Positions 47,366 through 56,055 of a stretch of 64,000 nt of DNA are shown one piece after another. The notes under the pieces are model-generated. The model saw nothing but the letters and a program-made list of their open reading frames with translations. It had not been told where the DNA came from and made no database searches. The stretch's first letter is position 1. The number at the start of each line of letters is the position of its first letter. This stretch comes from Terriglobia bacterium (lineage in GTDB: Bacteria > Acidobacteriota > Terriglobia > Bryobacterales > Bryobacteraceae): positions 62,001 to 126,000 of the forward strand of contig JAIQFS010000001.1 of assembly GCA_020073145.1 (NCBI GenBank). Reading direction: 5' to 3'. The position numbers were made by a program, and so were the translations under genes.

Positions 47366-48469
47366 CTAAATCACTTCCAATTCGGCATCCAGAGCGCCGG
47401 CGCTCTTCAGGTTCTGCAGAATCGCGATAATGTCGCGGGGGGTGGAGCCGATGGCGCTGAGGGCGCGGACCAGCTCTTCGACGGTGGCCCCTTCCTTGAG
47501 CAGGATATCGCGGGCCTTTTCTTCCTTGGCGGTCACTTCCACCTGCGGGGTCACTTCCGTGGTTCCCGCTCCGAAGGGCGCGGGCTGGGTCACGTTCAGA
47601 GTGGTCTGCACCTCGACGGTGAGGTTGCCCTGCATGACGGCGACCGGGGCGATGTGCACGTCCTTGCCCATGACGATGGTGCCGGTGCGCTCGTTGACCA
47701 CGATGCGCGACTCGCGGTCGGAATCGACGGTGAGGCTCTCCAGTTGAGCGACAAACTCGGTAGGGCTCTTCTGAAACTCGACGGGAAGGGTGATGGCCAC
47801 CACGCCGGCGCTTTCGGCGCTGGCGGCAGCGCTGAACTTTTTGTTGACGGCCTCGGCCACGCGCGCGGCGGTGGTGAAATCAGCCTGGCGCAACTGCAGG
47901 CGGACGGTATTTCCGATTTTGACAGTGGGCGCGGCGCGCTCGACAATGGCGCCTCCGGGAATGCGTCCCACGGTGGGGTGATTGACCACTTGCGTGGCGG
48001 CGGCCCCGCCAGCAGCGCCGCCCGCCGCATAGCCGCCGAGCACGGCCGCGCCCTGGGCAACAGCGTAGACCTGGCCATCGGGACCTTGTAAGCCGGTCAT
48101 CACCAGAATTCCGCCTTGCAGGCTGGGCGCGTCACCGAGCGCCGCGATGGTCACGTCGATTTTCGCGCCCGGCTCGGCATAGGGAGGCAAGGTGGCGGTC
48201 ACCATCACGGCGGCCGTATTCTTGACCTGAATCAGCAAGGGGTTGATCGTCACCCCCATACGCAGCAACAAATTGGTGACGCTCTGCGCGGAGAACAAGG
48301 TCTGTCTCCGGTCGCCGGTGCCATTCAAACCGACCACCAGACCGTAGCCCAGCAGTTGGTTGTCGCGGACACCCTCCAAAGAGACCAGCTCTTTGAGGCG
48401 CGTGGCGGCCCCCGCCCCATGGGGAGCGATCGCGGCCGCGAAGAGGAATGACGCCAGGATCTTATTCAT
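47366..48469 (-). CDS. flgI: Flagellar P-ring protein FlgI
   Basis: This 367-residue protein forms the P-ring in the periplasmic peptidoglycan. A signal peptide (MNKILASFLFAAAIAPHGAG) precedes RLKELVSLEGVRDNQLLGYG, with GLNGTGDR and NPLLIQVKNTAAVMVTATLP as FlgI signatures. The length is normal. It follows flgH by 6 bases. The presence of P- and L-ring genes shows a Gram-negative envelope. Confidence 0.96.
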   Translation of the reverse strand: MNKILASFLFAAAIAPHGAGAATRLKELVSLEGVRDNQLLGYGLVVGLNGTGDRRQTLFSAQSVTNLLLRMGVTINPLLIQVKNTAAVMVTATLPPYAEPGAKIDVTIAALGDAPSLQGGILVMTGLQGPDGQVYAVAQGAAVLGGYAAGGAAGGAAATQVVNHPTVGRIPGGAIVERAAPTVKIGNTVRLQLRQADFTTAARVAEAVNKKFSAAASAESAGVVAITLPVEFQKSPTEFVAQLESLTVDSDRESRIVVNERTGTIVMGKDVHIAPVAVMQGNLTVEVQTTLNVTQPAPFGAGTTEVTPQVEVTAKEEKARDILLKEGATVEELVRALSAIGSTPRDIIAILQNLKSAGALDAELEVI

Positions 48470-48475
48470 AGCCGA

Positions 48476-49180
48476 TCAGAAGGGGAGGATTCCCATGAGC
48501 GTCCGCCACACGATGTTGGGCCGGCGGACGGAATCGTTGACCACGCCTTTGCCGTCAATCTTGAGTTCCATCTGGGCGATCTGGGTGGAGCTGATCACGT
48601 TGTTGTACGCGAGGTCGGAAGGCCGCACAACGCCGCGCAGGGTGACCAACTGGTGCTCGGCATTCACGCCGACTTCCTTGGAGCCCTCGATCACCAGATA
48701 GCCGTTGGGCAACACCTGGGTGACGCGGGCGCTGAGGGTGGTGCTGAGAGTGGTGGATCGGGTGGTGGCGCCTTGTCCATTCAGCGCCGATTGGGTATTG
48801 AGGCCGGCCAGGTTCGCCAGGGCGCCAGCGGCCTTGGTGGGGCCTCCGGCGGCGGTCACGGAGCTGCTCAACGTGGACTGGCGCTGGGTCTTGGTGGTGC
48901 CTTGGGCCACGGCCGAAGCCTGCTCGGACACGACGATGGTGATGAGGTCATCCACCTGGCTGGAGCGCACGTCCGCGCCGAGACTGGTGAGCCGGGAAGT
49001 GGGCGCCCAGAGCGATCCGGCGGAGGCCGGGGTGGGGGCGGGCCCGCGACTGACGGCCGCATTGACGTATTGATCGAGCGGGCTGATTACGGGCGCCTTG
49101 GGCTGCTTCTTTTTGCTCTTGGCAGCGGGGAGGACGGACGAACCGGCCAGCAGTATCGAAAGGAGAACGAGCGCGCGCAT
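48476..49180 (-). CDS. flgH: Flagellar L-ring protein FlgH (no lipobox Cys)
   Basis: This 234-residue protein forms the outer-membrane L-ring around the rod. FlgH segments include SLWAPTSRLTSLGADVRSSQ, VDDLITIVVSEQASAVAQG and YLVIEGSKEVGVNAEHQLVT. FlgH is usually a lipoprotein. Here the N-terminus reads MRALVLLSILLAGSSVLPAA with Ser where the lipobox Cys should be, and there is no Cys in the first 30 residues. It sits between flgA (upstream, one base apart) and flgI. Confidence 0.94.
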   Translation of the reverse strand: MRALVLLSILLAGSSVLPAAKSKKKQPKAPVISPLDQYVNAAVSRGPAPTPASAGSLWAPTSRLTSLGADVRSSQVDDLITIVVSEQASAVAQGTTKTQRQSTLSSSVTAAGGPTKAAGALANLAGLNTQSALNGQGATTRSTTLSTTLSARVTQVLPNGYLVIEGSKEVGVNAEHQLVTLRGVVRPSDLAYNNVISSTQIAQMELKIDGKGVVNDSVRRPNIVWRTLMGILPF

Positions 49181-49181
49181 A

Positions 49182-50102
49182 TTAGTTCCTTTGAGGGGCG
49201 CCGAGGTCGAGCGAGGCTCGATCTTCGCCGTCGACGCGGGCCTGAAAAATTCTGTTGCTGCGAAGGTTGCGGAGGGTGATGAAATCTCCGGTCCGTCCGT
49301 TGGTCTCCGCCTTTCCGGTGAGCGCGAGGTGCGTCAAGCCGCTGTGAACCTCCACCTGCACGGTGTCTCCGCGCTTCACATCCAACGGCGATTCCACCTG
49401 ACTCAGATGAATTTCCGCGCCTGCCGCTATGTTGGCGACGGCAATCCGTCCGGCCACCTGATCGAGGCTGGAGGCGGCATCGCCGCGCCCCGGGAAGACG
49501 TCGGCTGGTTGCACGCGGAGCTGGGCGGCGGAGATCGATCGTCCGCGCCGGATCGGTTCGACCGCGACCAGGCGGGGGATGCGCGCGGTGACGACCACGC
49601 GCGCCCAGATGGCAAAGCGCTGTCCGGCGCCATAGAGGACATTGCCCTTCCAGACGACGGGCGCGGGAGACTCGGGCAAGGCGGGCGCTCCCAGGTCCTC
49701 GCGGCGGAATTCAATGCGGCCGCGAGGCGCCGGTTGGAGACTGGTCTCGAGGATTTCGATGCGGGCTTCGGGAAACGGAAGCGCGGCCTTCATGGCGTCG
49801 AGGAGGCGGGCGCGGTCGAGCGACTCGAGAGGCAACGCGAAACAGAGGTCTTCGGCGGAAGGAAGGTCCAGAGAGTATTTGCGCGCCAGCGACATCAGCT
49901 CGAGGGCGCGGAAGACACGGTGCACGCCGGGCCCGGGAGCGGGGGCCAGGGGCGTGCCGGCCGGCAGGCGGCCGAAAGCCGGGGCCAACCGGGCCAGATC
50001 GCCGGCGGTAATGGGATCGTGCTCCGCGGGCGCGCAGGTTTGCGGCCACGCCGGAAGCGCGAGCGCCAGAGAAACCCAGGCCAGTGGAAGAAAGCGGCTC
50101 AT
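49182..50102 (-). CDS. flgA: P-ring assembly chaperone FlgA
   Basis: This 306-residue periplasmic chaperone promotes P-ring assembly. A signal peptide (FLPLAWVSLALALPAWPQ) precedes a long N-terminal part; the C-terminal SAF-type domain contains RGRSISAAQLRVQPADVFPG and VKRGDTVQVEVHSGLTHLAL. The protein is longer than the E. coli FlgA (about 220) because of the N-terminal extension. The ATG overlaps the flgG stop in an ATGA, so it is translationally coupled. Confidence 0.9.
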   Translation of the reverse strand: MSRFLPLAWVSLALALPAWPQTCAPAEHDPITAGDLARLAPAFGRLPAGTPLAPAPGPGVHRVFRALELMSLARKYSLDLPSAEDLCFALPLESLDRARLLDAMKAALPFPEARIEILETSLQPAPRGRIEFRREDLGAPALPESPAPVVWKGNVLYGAGQRFAIWARVVVTARIPRLVAVEPIRRGRSISAAQLRVQPADVFPGRGDAASSLDQVAGRIAVANIAAGAEIHLSQVESPLDVKRGDTVQVEVHSGLTHLALTGKAETNGRTGDFITLRNLRSNRIFQARVDGEDRASLDLGAPQRN

Positions 50103-50890
50103 TGCGAGAGATTGTTGACCTGCTGGTACATTTCGTCCGCGGCCTTGACCACTTTGGAATTGGCCTCGTAGGCGCGCTGGGCGATGATCAGATTGATGAA
50201 CTCCTGAACGATACTGACGTTGGACTGCTCGGTGTAGCCCTGGAGGAGCGTTCCGAGGCCTTCCTGCCCGCCGGGATTGGCGACGATGGGGTCGCCCGAC
50301 GCGTCGGTGGGCTGGTACAGGTTATGGCCGATGCTATTCAAGCCGGCCGGGTTCTGAAACTGGGCGAGCTGAATTTGTCCGGCCTGCTGCACGGCGGTCT
50401 GGCCGGGCTGGGTATAGCTGACGGTGCCGTCGGGCGCAATGGTCACGGCCTGCGCGGTCGAGGGAATGTTGATGGCGGGTTCCAGAGGATCGCCGTCGGC
50501 GGACACGAGCGTGCCGTTCTTGTCGAACTGAAACGAGCCGGCGCGGGTATAGGCCAGGTCGCCCGTGGGCCGGCGGACCTGGAAGAAGCCATTGCCCTGA
50601 ATGACTACGTCCAGCGGGTTGTCGGTTTGCGAGAAATTGCCTTGGGTGAAGATGATCTCGTTGGAAGCGGCGCGCGTTCCCAGACCGAGCTGGAGGCCGA
50701 CGGGGACGACGGTCTGTTGTCCCGCGGAAGCGCCGGGCTGGGAGAGGCTCTGGTAGAGCAGGTCCTGAAACTGCGCGCGGCGCATTTTGTAGCCGGTGGT
50801 ATTGGCGTTGGCCAAGTTGTTGGCGATGTTATCGACGTTGGTCTGCTGGGCCGTCATGCCGCTGGCGGCGCTGTAGAGAGCGCGGATCAT
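50099..50890 (-). CDS. flgG: Flagellar distal rod protein FlgG
   Basis: This 263-residue rod protein has an N-terminal flagellar domain (MIRALYSAASGMTAQQTNVD, then IANNLANANTTGYKMRRAQF) and the C-terminal FlgG/FlgE signature (NVSIVQEFINLIIAQRAYEA, then SKVVKAADEMYQQVNNLS). It has the usual length. Its ATG overlaps the stop of a small upstream ORF (TTATGA) and its stop overlaps the flgA start. Confidence 0.97.
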   Translation of the reverse strand: MIRALYSAASGMTAQQTNVDNIANNLANANTTGYKMRRAQFQDLLYQSLSQPGASAGQQTVVPVGLQLGLGTRAASNEIIFTQGNFSQTDNPLDVVIQGNGFFQVRRPTGDLAYTRAGSFQFDKNGTLVSADGDPLEPAINIPSTAQAVTIAPDGTVSYTQPGQTAVQQAGQIQLAQFQNPAGLNSIGHNLYQPTDASGDPIVANPGGQEGLGTLLQGYTEQSNVSIVQEFINLIIAQRAYEANSKVVKAADEMYQQVNNLSQ

Positions 50891-51102
50891 AAGGCAACAC
50901 CTCCGTTGTCGATGTGTGACTGAGGACAGAGCAGTCCGGGAAAGCGGGCAAGGGACGGCGGCCGGACAGCGGGCGCCGGGCGGGTGAATCTGCGGGGAGG
51001 CCGCGGCACACCGGCGGTTGCGGCCGGGGGCGCGCCTTCGGAGCCGGCGGGCTTTGTCTGGGAGAGCCGGACCACATCCGGCGTAGACGCTTTATCGATC
51101 AT
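50887..51102 (-). CDS. Small ORF between flgF and flgG, 71 aa
   Basis: This short ORF starts MIDKASTPDVVRLSQTKPAG behind a GAGGTGA at about nine bases and ends in an ATGA overlap with flgG. The middle is Pro/Arg-rich. The placement, start signal and overlap favour coding, but composition is like ordinary GC-rich spacer. I cannot match it to FlgM or another flagellar protein. Confidence 0.35.
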   Translation of the reverse strand: MIDKASTPDVVRLSQTKPAGSEGAPPAATAGVPRPPRRFTRPAPAVRPPSLARFPGLLCPQSHIDNGGVAL

Positions 51103-51122
51103 TCCATTCACCTCAGCCGCGC

Positions 51123-51872
51123 CTACGAAGCGACGCGGGCGACCTCTTGAATTCCCTGGCGGCTCATCTCCGAGTCGAGGGTGACGGCTTTCTGCAGCAT
51201 TTCGAACTGGCGCATCACGTTGACCAGCCGCATGGCGGCTTCGGGCACAGCAACGTTGGACGTCTCTACTCTTCCCTGTTGCACCTGGACGTCAGCGGCG
51301 GGGGCCGGGACGCTTTGCGGATCGGTATTCTGAAAGGCCGCGGCGGTCATCTTCTTCAGGGACGTAGTGGATTTGAAATCGACAATCTCCAACTGGCCGA
51401 GGTTCTGCCCTTCCTGGCGGAGGACGCCATCGGGAGAGATGTCGATGGGTTTGTCGGAAGTGACGCGAATGGGTTTGCCGTTGGTCCCCAGGGAGCGCAC
51501 GGCATAGCCTTCGCCGGTGACGACCTCGCCGGTGGGAGCGATTTTGAGATTGCCGTTGCGGGTGTACAGCGGGCCGCTGGGGCCGTTGATGGCGATGAAG
51601 CCGCGGCCGGAGAGGGCGACATCGAGCGGGTTTCCGGTGGCCGCGAGGGTTCCCTGGGAGAAGTCGGTCCACTGCCGCTCCACCACCGGCAGCGTGGTGA
51701 CGAACTCGCCGCCCTGCTCGCTGGAAGCTTCCGGAGAAACGAAGAGGCCATAGAACTCGCGATCGGTCTTGTAGCCGCTGGTTTCGGCGTTGGCGAGATT
51801 GTTGGCCAGCAGATCGAGGGTATCCATGCGGGACCGTAATCCGCTCGCGGCCGAGATTGTTAACGCGTCCAT
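51123..51872 (-). CDS. flgF: Flagellar proximal rod protein FlgF
   Basis: This 249-residue rod protein begins MDALTISAASGLRSRMDTLD, then LLANNLANAETSGYKTDREF, the N-terminal flagellar rod domain. The C-terminal part ends RLVNVMRQFEMLQKAVTLDS. The start at 51872 is chosen to match the family; the longer frame adds an unlikely 16 residues. It opens the leftward ring/rod operon and is divergent from fliK across about 220 bases. Confidence 0.94.
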   Translation of the reverse strand: MDALTISAASGLRSRMDTLDLLANNLANAETSGYKTDREFYGLFVSPEASSEQGGEFVTTLPVVERQWTDFSQGTLAATGNPLDVALSGRGFIAINGPSGPLYTRNGNLKIAPTGEVVTGEGYAVRSLGTNGKPIRVTSDKPIDISPDGVLRQEGQNLGQLEIVDFKSTTSLKKMTAAAFQNTDPQSVPAPAADVQVQQGRVETSNVAVPEAAMRLVNVMRQFEMLQKAVTLDSEMSRQGIQEVARVAS

Positions 51873-51982
51873 AGGAAGTTCCGGGGAAGGCACAGAGCAA
51901 GTGGCGGTCCAAAAAAACAATTCAAAAAAAGTCGAGTTTGCACGGGATTCCGCGATATGGAAAACGAAGCGGGGGAATTTCA

Positions 51983-52009
51983 GTCAACAAGTTGACGCTG
52001 GGGGTTGAC
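51983..52009. promoter_or_regulatory. GTCAAC-AA-GTTGAC dyad plus half-site in the flgF/fliK divergent region
   Basis: A perfect 6-bp dyad (51983-51996) is followed seven bases later by another GTTGAC (52004-52009). It sits in the intergenic region serving both flagellar operons, and may be a regulator operator. The rest of this region is AT-richer than its surroundings (long A-tracts at 51903-51930), but no clear promoter boxes are seen. Confidence 0.4.
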
Positions 52010-52091
52010 TCGTCAAAACTCCAACACCTTGCCATCGCGGTTCATCCCGTTGAATCGAGAAGCGGTTGGTTTTGGCGGGTGACCTGCATTT

Positions 52092-53390
52092 GTGGACGCC
52101 GTGACTTCGTCCGGTGCTCTCACCAGTTGCTGCGCGGCCATCGCGGACTCTCCGGCGTCTCCTGCTCCGAGCGCCGGGAATACGGCTGGTCCGCAAGCGT
52201 TCCAGCAGCAGCTACGGGATGCCCACGAGTCGTTAACCTCCCAGGGGAATGACGCGCCCAAGGGAAGCACCGGACGTCTCAAACGCACCGAAGGGCGGGC
52301 GGAGGGAAAGAAAGAGCGGGACCGCGGAGAGGCGGCTGGAGCGATTCCGGCGCGGGCGCCCGCGGCCCCGCCCCAACCGCTTCCGTTGCCGCTCGGCCTG
52401 GCACTGCTGGCGGCAGTGGTCAACCAGGGCGCGGCAGGTAGCGGCGATGCCAACTCCGCGGCGGGAGGCGGGACGGCTCCGAATGGGACACCAGTCCCGA
52501 ATGCGCCGCCAGTCCAGGCCGACCCCACTCAACCGGACCCGGTTGCGGCAGCATCGGCGACCGCACCTCTGCAAGGAGACCTGGCCTTCGCGGTCAAATT
52601 GAACCCTCAGGAACCGGCCCAAGCCCCGGCGGAAAAGACCGATGGCGGAGACAGCGCCACGCCCCCGCAAGGCGCGTCCACGCTCCCGCAAGGCACGATC
52701 GCGGGCCGGATCGCGATGCCGGCCAAGGCCATGGCGGCGGTGACGCCGGTGAAAGAGGTTCACCGGGCGGAGCTGGAACCGGATGCGCCGCAGCCCGCGC
52801 CGCGCGCGGAGATGCTAGCCCAAGCCGTGCCGGCGATTCAGACCGCGGCCAAAGACGCCCCCAGCGGGCCGCCGCCCGTTGCGCCGCCACCCACCGACGC
52901 TGGCGCCAAGGCCCTGGACGCCACCCCGATTCAGCCGCACGCCGTGGACGCTTCGGCCAAGGCAGCCGGGCCGATGAAGGATCTGTCCATCCAGGTGGGC
53001 CAAACGCAGAACGACAGGGTGGAAGTTCGCATGGTGGACCGCGGGGGCGAGTTGCAGGTCGCGGTGCGCGCGGCCAATCCAGATGTGGCGCAGGGACTGC
53101 GGCAGGGGCTTTCGGACCTGTCGGACCGGCTGGAACAGAACGGCTTTCACGCGGAGACGTGGCGGCCGGGAACTTCCGTCACCGCAGTGCAGGGCACTGG
53201 GGAGACGCAGCAGAAATCCACGCAATTCCAGAGAGACGGTTCGCAATCCCAATCCGGCGGATCGCAGCAAGGCCGCCAGCAGAATAGTCAACAGCAACCT
53301 CCCCGCCCCCGATGGGTCCAGGAACTGGAAGGCCGCATGACGGGCGGGAGCACGTCCTTTACAGGAGAATCGCATGGCCTCACCAGTTAG
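52092..53390 (+). CDS. fliK: Flagellar hook-length control protein FliK
   Basis: This 432-residue FliK-type ruler starts at a GTG. The long N-terminal region is Ala/Pro-rich and disordered, as expected. The C-terminal domain (about residues 300-380: MKDLSIQVGQTQNDRVEVRM, then LRQGLSDLSDRLEQNGFHAE) is the conserved Flg_hook part that contacts FlhB. Gln/Ser-rich sequence follows it. Its end overlaps the flgD start by 17 bases. Confidence 0.88.
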   Translation: MDAVTSSGALTSCCAAIADSPASPAPSAGNTAGPQAFQQQLRDAHESLTSQGNDAPKGSTGRLKRTEGRAEGKKERDRGEAAGAIPARAPAAPPQPLPLPLGLALLAAVVNQGAAGSGDANSAAGGGTAPNGTPVPNAPPVQADPTQPDPVAAASATAPLQGDLAFAVKLNPQEPAQAPAEKTDGGDSATPPQGASTLPQGTIAGRIAMPAKAMAAVTPVKEVHRAELEPDAPQPAPRAEMLAQAVPAIQTAAKDAPSGPPPVAPPPTDAGAKALDATPIQPHAVDASAKAAGPMKDLSIQVGQTQNDRVEVRMVDRGGELQVAVRAANPDVAQGLRQGLSDLSDRLEQNGFHAETWRPGTSVTAVQGTGETQQKSTQFQRDGSQSQSGGSQQGRQQNSQQQPPRPRWVQELEGRMTGGSTSFTGESHGLTS

Positions 53391-53733
53391 CTCGCTGTTC
53401 ACGTCAAACCCCGCCGTGGGTACCACCACGGCGGGCCCGGCCTCCGCGGCCCCCAACGAGCAGATGTTTCTGCAACTGCTCGTATCGCAAATTAAGAACC
53501 AGGATCCACTGAACCCCTCCGACAGCACGCAGTTCGTGGCGCAACTGGCGCAATTCAGCCAACTGGAGCAACTGATCGCCATCCGCAGCGATCTCGACAA
53601 TGTCGCCGGTGCACCGGCCGCCACAGGCGCAGGCGCGACGCCGGGCAGCGGGACCCCCGTGCCCACCGACGGCAGCACGACGCCGGGCAGCGGGACTCCG
53701 ACGAATAACACGCCAACAACTCCCCAATCCTAA
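53374..53733 (+). CDS. flgD: Flagellar hook assembly protein FlgD (short form)
   Basis: This 119-residue FlgD scaffold has the conserved N-terminal core (EQMFLQLLVSQIKNQDPLNP, then STQFVAQLAQFSQLEQL). It lacks the C-terminal tudor/FnIII domain of longer FlgDs. The C-terminal tail is a Thr/Gly/Pro repeat (TPGSGTP occurs twice, from a duplicated 17-base DNA unit). It precedes flgE by 17 bases. Confidence 0.92.
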   Translation: MASPVSSLFTSNPAVGTTTAGPASAAPNEQMFLQLLVSQIKNQDPLNPSDSTQFVAQLAQFSQLEQLIAIRSDLDNVAGAPAATGAGATPGSGTPVPTDGSTTPGSGTPTNNTPTTPQS

Positions 53734-53750
53734 GACCGAGGAAAAATCAT

Positions 53751-54998
53751 ATGTTTGACGCATTCTCTACCGCGCTCTCCGCACTGAACGCAACTTCAAC
53801 GGCCATCAGCATCGTCGGGAACAATCTGGCGAACCTGAATACGACCGGATACAAGTCCGACGACGTCCAGTTCTACGATCTGCTCAGCCAGCAGATCGGA
53901 GGAGCCACATCGGCGGGCTCGGTAGGAACGGGAGTAGGCCCGGCCCAGGCGTCGAAGGTGTTCACGCAAGGCTCGATTCAACAGACGGGCGGTCCGCTGG
54001 ACGCGGCCATCAGCGGCGACGGCTTTTTCATGGTCCGGGACAGCATCGGGCAGACGCTCTATACGCGGGCGGGCGACTTCAGTCTGACGGCCAACGGGAC
54101 GCTGCAAACGGTGACGGGCGAGAAGGTGCAGGGTTGGAATGCGGCGGCGGGCGCGATCAATCTGGCTGCGCCGGTGGGCGACATCACGATTCCGGTGAAC
54201 GGCGTGGTGCCGGCGACGCCAACCGGCAACGTCTCGCTGACGGCCAACCTGGACGGGCGGCCGGCGGTAGGCGCGACGGGCGCCTCGTTCTCCTCCCCGG
54301 TGCAGGTTGTCGATTCGCAGGGCGCGACTCACATTCTGACGTTCGCGTTCACCAAGACCGGGGCGAATGCCTGGAGCTACACGGTGACGATTCCGGCGGG
54401 CGATTTGGCGGCCGGGGGAACCACCACGGCAGCGTCCGGCAATTTAACCTTCGATGCCACCGGGCAGCTGCTCACGCCAGCCTCGGGAGCGGGACCAGTG
54501 ACGTTGAATGTCAACGGGCTGGCGGATGGCGCCAACAACATGGCCATCAAGTGGAATCTATACAGCGGAACCGCCGGGCTGCTGACGCAGTTCGCGCAGA
54601 ACTCGGGTGTTTCGGGAACCGCGCAAGACGGCTTCCAGGCCGGCCAGATCGCCAAGATCGCGATGGGAAATAACGGCATCATCACGGCGACCTATTCGAA
54701 CGGGCAGCAGAGCCCGATCGCGCAGCTGGCGCTGGCGTCGATCCGGAATCCGTCGACGATGTTGTCGGTAGGCAACAACAACCTGCTGCCCACCATCGAC
54801 ACCTCGGCGCCGGCCGTAGGCGCGGCCGATAGCGGCGGCCGCGGCACGGTGACGGGCGGCGCGCTGGAGACTTCGACGGTCGATATCGCGGCGCAGTTCA
54901 CCAACCTGATGTCCTTCCAGCGGAGCTACGAAGCGAGCTCGAAGGTGATCACGACCACCGATCAAATGATGCAGACGTTGATCAACTTGAAGCAGTAA
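53751..54998 (+). CDS. flgE: Flagellar hook protein FlgE
   Basis: This 415-residue hook protein has the N-terminal rod/hook motif IVGNNLANLNTTGYKSDDVQ and the FlgE C-terminus (SFQRSYEASSKVITTTDQMM, then QTLINLKQ). The central D1/D2 region has the expected beta-rich repeats. Length is typical. A GAGG lies 12 bases before the ATG. It is followed 20 bases later by fliO. Confidence 0.96.
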   Translation: MFDAFSTALSALNATSTAISIVGNNLANLNTTGYKSDDVQFYDLLSQQIGGATSAGSVGTGVGPAQASKVFTQGSIQQTGGPLDAAISGDGFFMVRDSIGQTLYTRAGDFSLTANGTLQTVTGEKVQGWNAAAGAINLAAPVGDITIPVNGVVPATPTGNVSLTANLDGRPAVGATGASFSSPVQVVDSQGATHILTFAFTKTGANAWSYTVTIPAGDLAAGGTTTAASGNLTFDATGQLLTPASGAGPVTLNVNGLADGANNMAIKWNLYSGTAGLLTQFAQNSGVSGTAQDGFQAGQIAKIAMGNNGIITATYSNGQQSPIAQLALASIRNPSTMLSVGNNNLLPTIDTSAPAVGAADSGGRGTVTGGALETSTVDIAAQFTNLMSFQRSYEASSKVITTTDQMMQTLINLKQ

Positions 54999-55018
54999 CG
55001 CCGGAAGCAAAGGCTGAC

Positions 55019-55306
55019 ATGGAATCGATCCAACAGGCGCTCAGCGTAGTGGTGGTGTTGGGACTGCTGGGGGGCGTCCTGTGGTGGTTGCGCCGCAAGG
55101 GGATGGCGCAGTTCGCGTTCAAGACGCCGGGAGGAAGCCGGCGGCGATCGATTCAGGTGATCGAGCGCACGACTCTGACGCCGCACCACTCGCTGCACCT
55201 GGTGCGGGTGGCGGACCGGACCGTGTTGATTGCCGCTTCCCCGTCGGGCTGCTCGATTCTGGAAGGTTTCACGGAGCCGGCGAACGAACGAGTGGAGATT
55301 CGATGA
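55019..55306 (+). CDS. fliO: Flagellar biosynthesis protein FliO
   Basis: This 95-residue FliO-type scaffold has one membrane helix (ALSVVVVLGLLGGVLWWL) and a cytosolic part (SIQVIERTTLTPHHSLHLVR). It helps FliP ring formation. It overlaps fliP by ATGA, starting the fliO-fliP-fliQ-fliR export-gate series. Confidence 0.85.
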   Translation: MESIQQALSVVVVLGLLGGVLWWLRRKGMAQFAFKTPGGSRRRSIQVIERTTLTPHHSLHLVRVADRTVLIAASPSGCSILEGFTEPANERVEIR

Positions 55307-56055
55307 AGCCTGCGATGAAACACAGCCTGCGCGGTCTGGGGTTGCTGCTGGCGACGAGCCCGCTGCTGGCGGCCCCGGCGGACACGACGACGCTGTTTGG
55401 CATCAACATGAGCAAGAGCGGCGATACGGTCAGCGTGCCGATGCAGATCATCATGCTGCTGACGGTGCTGACGCTGCTGCCGGCGATCGTGATGTCGATC
55501 ACACCGTTTCTGCGGATCACGATCGTGCTGCATTTTTTGAGGCAGGCGCTGGGCACGCAATCCACGCCCTCCAACCAGGTATTGATCGGGCTGGCGCTGT
55601 TCCTCACGATTCTGGTGATTCAACCGGTGGCCATGGACATGTACCACCAGGGGTGGGAGCCGCTGGAGAACCACCAGATGACTTCGTCGCAGGCCTTTGA
55701 CGCCGGGATGAAGCCGCTGCGAACGTTCCTGCTCCGCTTCGCGCGGCAGAAGGACGTGAAGCTGTTTCTGGAAATGTCGCACACGCCCCCGCCGCGCAAC
55801 GCCGACGATCTGACGCTAAGCGTGCTGATCCCCGCCTATGTGACCTCCGAGCTGAAGGCCGGCTTTCAGATCGGGGCGGTGCTGTTTCTTCCCTTTCTGA
55901 TCATCGATCTGGTGGTGGCCTCGGTGACGCTGTCGATCGGCATGGTGCAGTTGCCGCCGGTGATGATCTCGGCGCCGTTCAAGATCCTGCTCTTCGTGCT
56001 GGCGGACGGGTGGAACCTGGTGCTCGGCTCGTTGATGAAAGGCTTCTATTCATGA
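55303..56055 (+). CDS. fliP: Flagellar export gate protein FliP
   Basis: This 250-residue core gate subunit has a cleavable signal peptide (RGLGLLLATSPLLAA). Conserved segments are LTLLPAIVMSITPFLRITIV, LRQALGTQSTPSNQVLIGLA and VLIPAYVTSELKAGFQIGAV. Four further membrane helices are visible. Start ATG at 55303 overlaps the fliO stop. Length and order match other FliP proteins. Confidence 0.97.
   Translation: MKPAMKHSLRGLGLLLATSPLLAAPADTTTLFGINMSKSGDTVSVPMQIIMLLTVLTLLPAIVMSITPFLRITIVLHFLRQALGTQSTPSNQVLIGLALFLTILVIQPVAMDMYHQGWEPLENHQMTSSQAFDAGMKPLRTFLLRFARQKDVKLFLEMSHTPPPRNADDLTLSVLIPAYVTSELKAGFQIGAVLFLPFLIIDLVVASVTLSIGMVQLPPVMISAPFKILLFVLADGWNLVLGSLMKGFYS

Noticed and set aside
50887-51102. 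FlgM anti-sigma factor
   Set aside because: The small ORF has no FlgM C-terminal helix pattern; it is kept only as a hypothetical ORF.
51873-52091. Sigma-54 promoter (GG-N10-GC) in the flgF/fliK divergent region
   Set aside because: The best candidate on the minus strand has eight rather than ten bases between GG and GC; the match is not acceptable.
53640-53705. CRISPR-like or transposon repeat in the flgD tail
   Set aside because: Only two copies of a 17-base unit, in frame and encoding TPGSGTP; it is an internal coding duplication.
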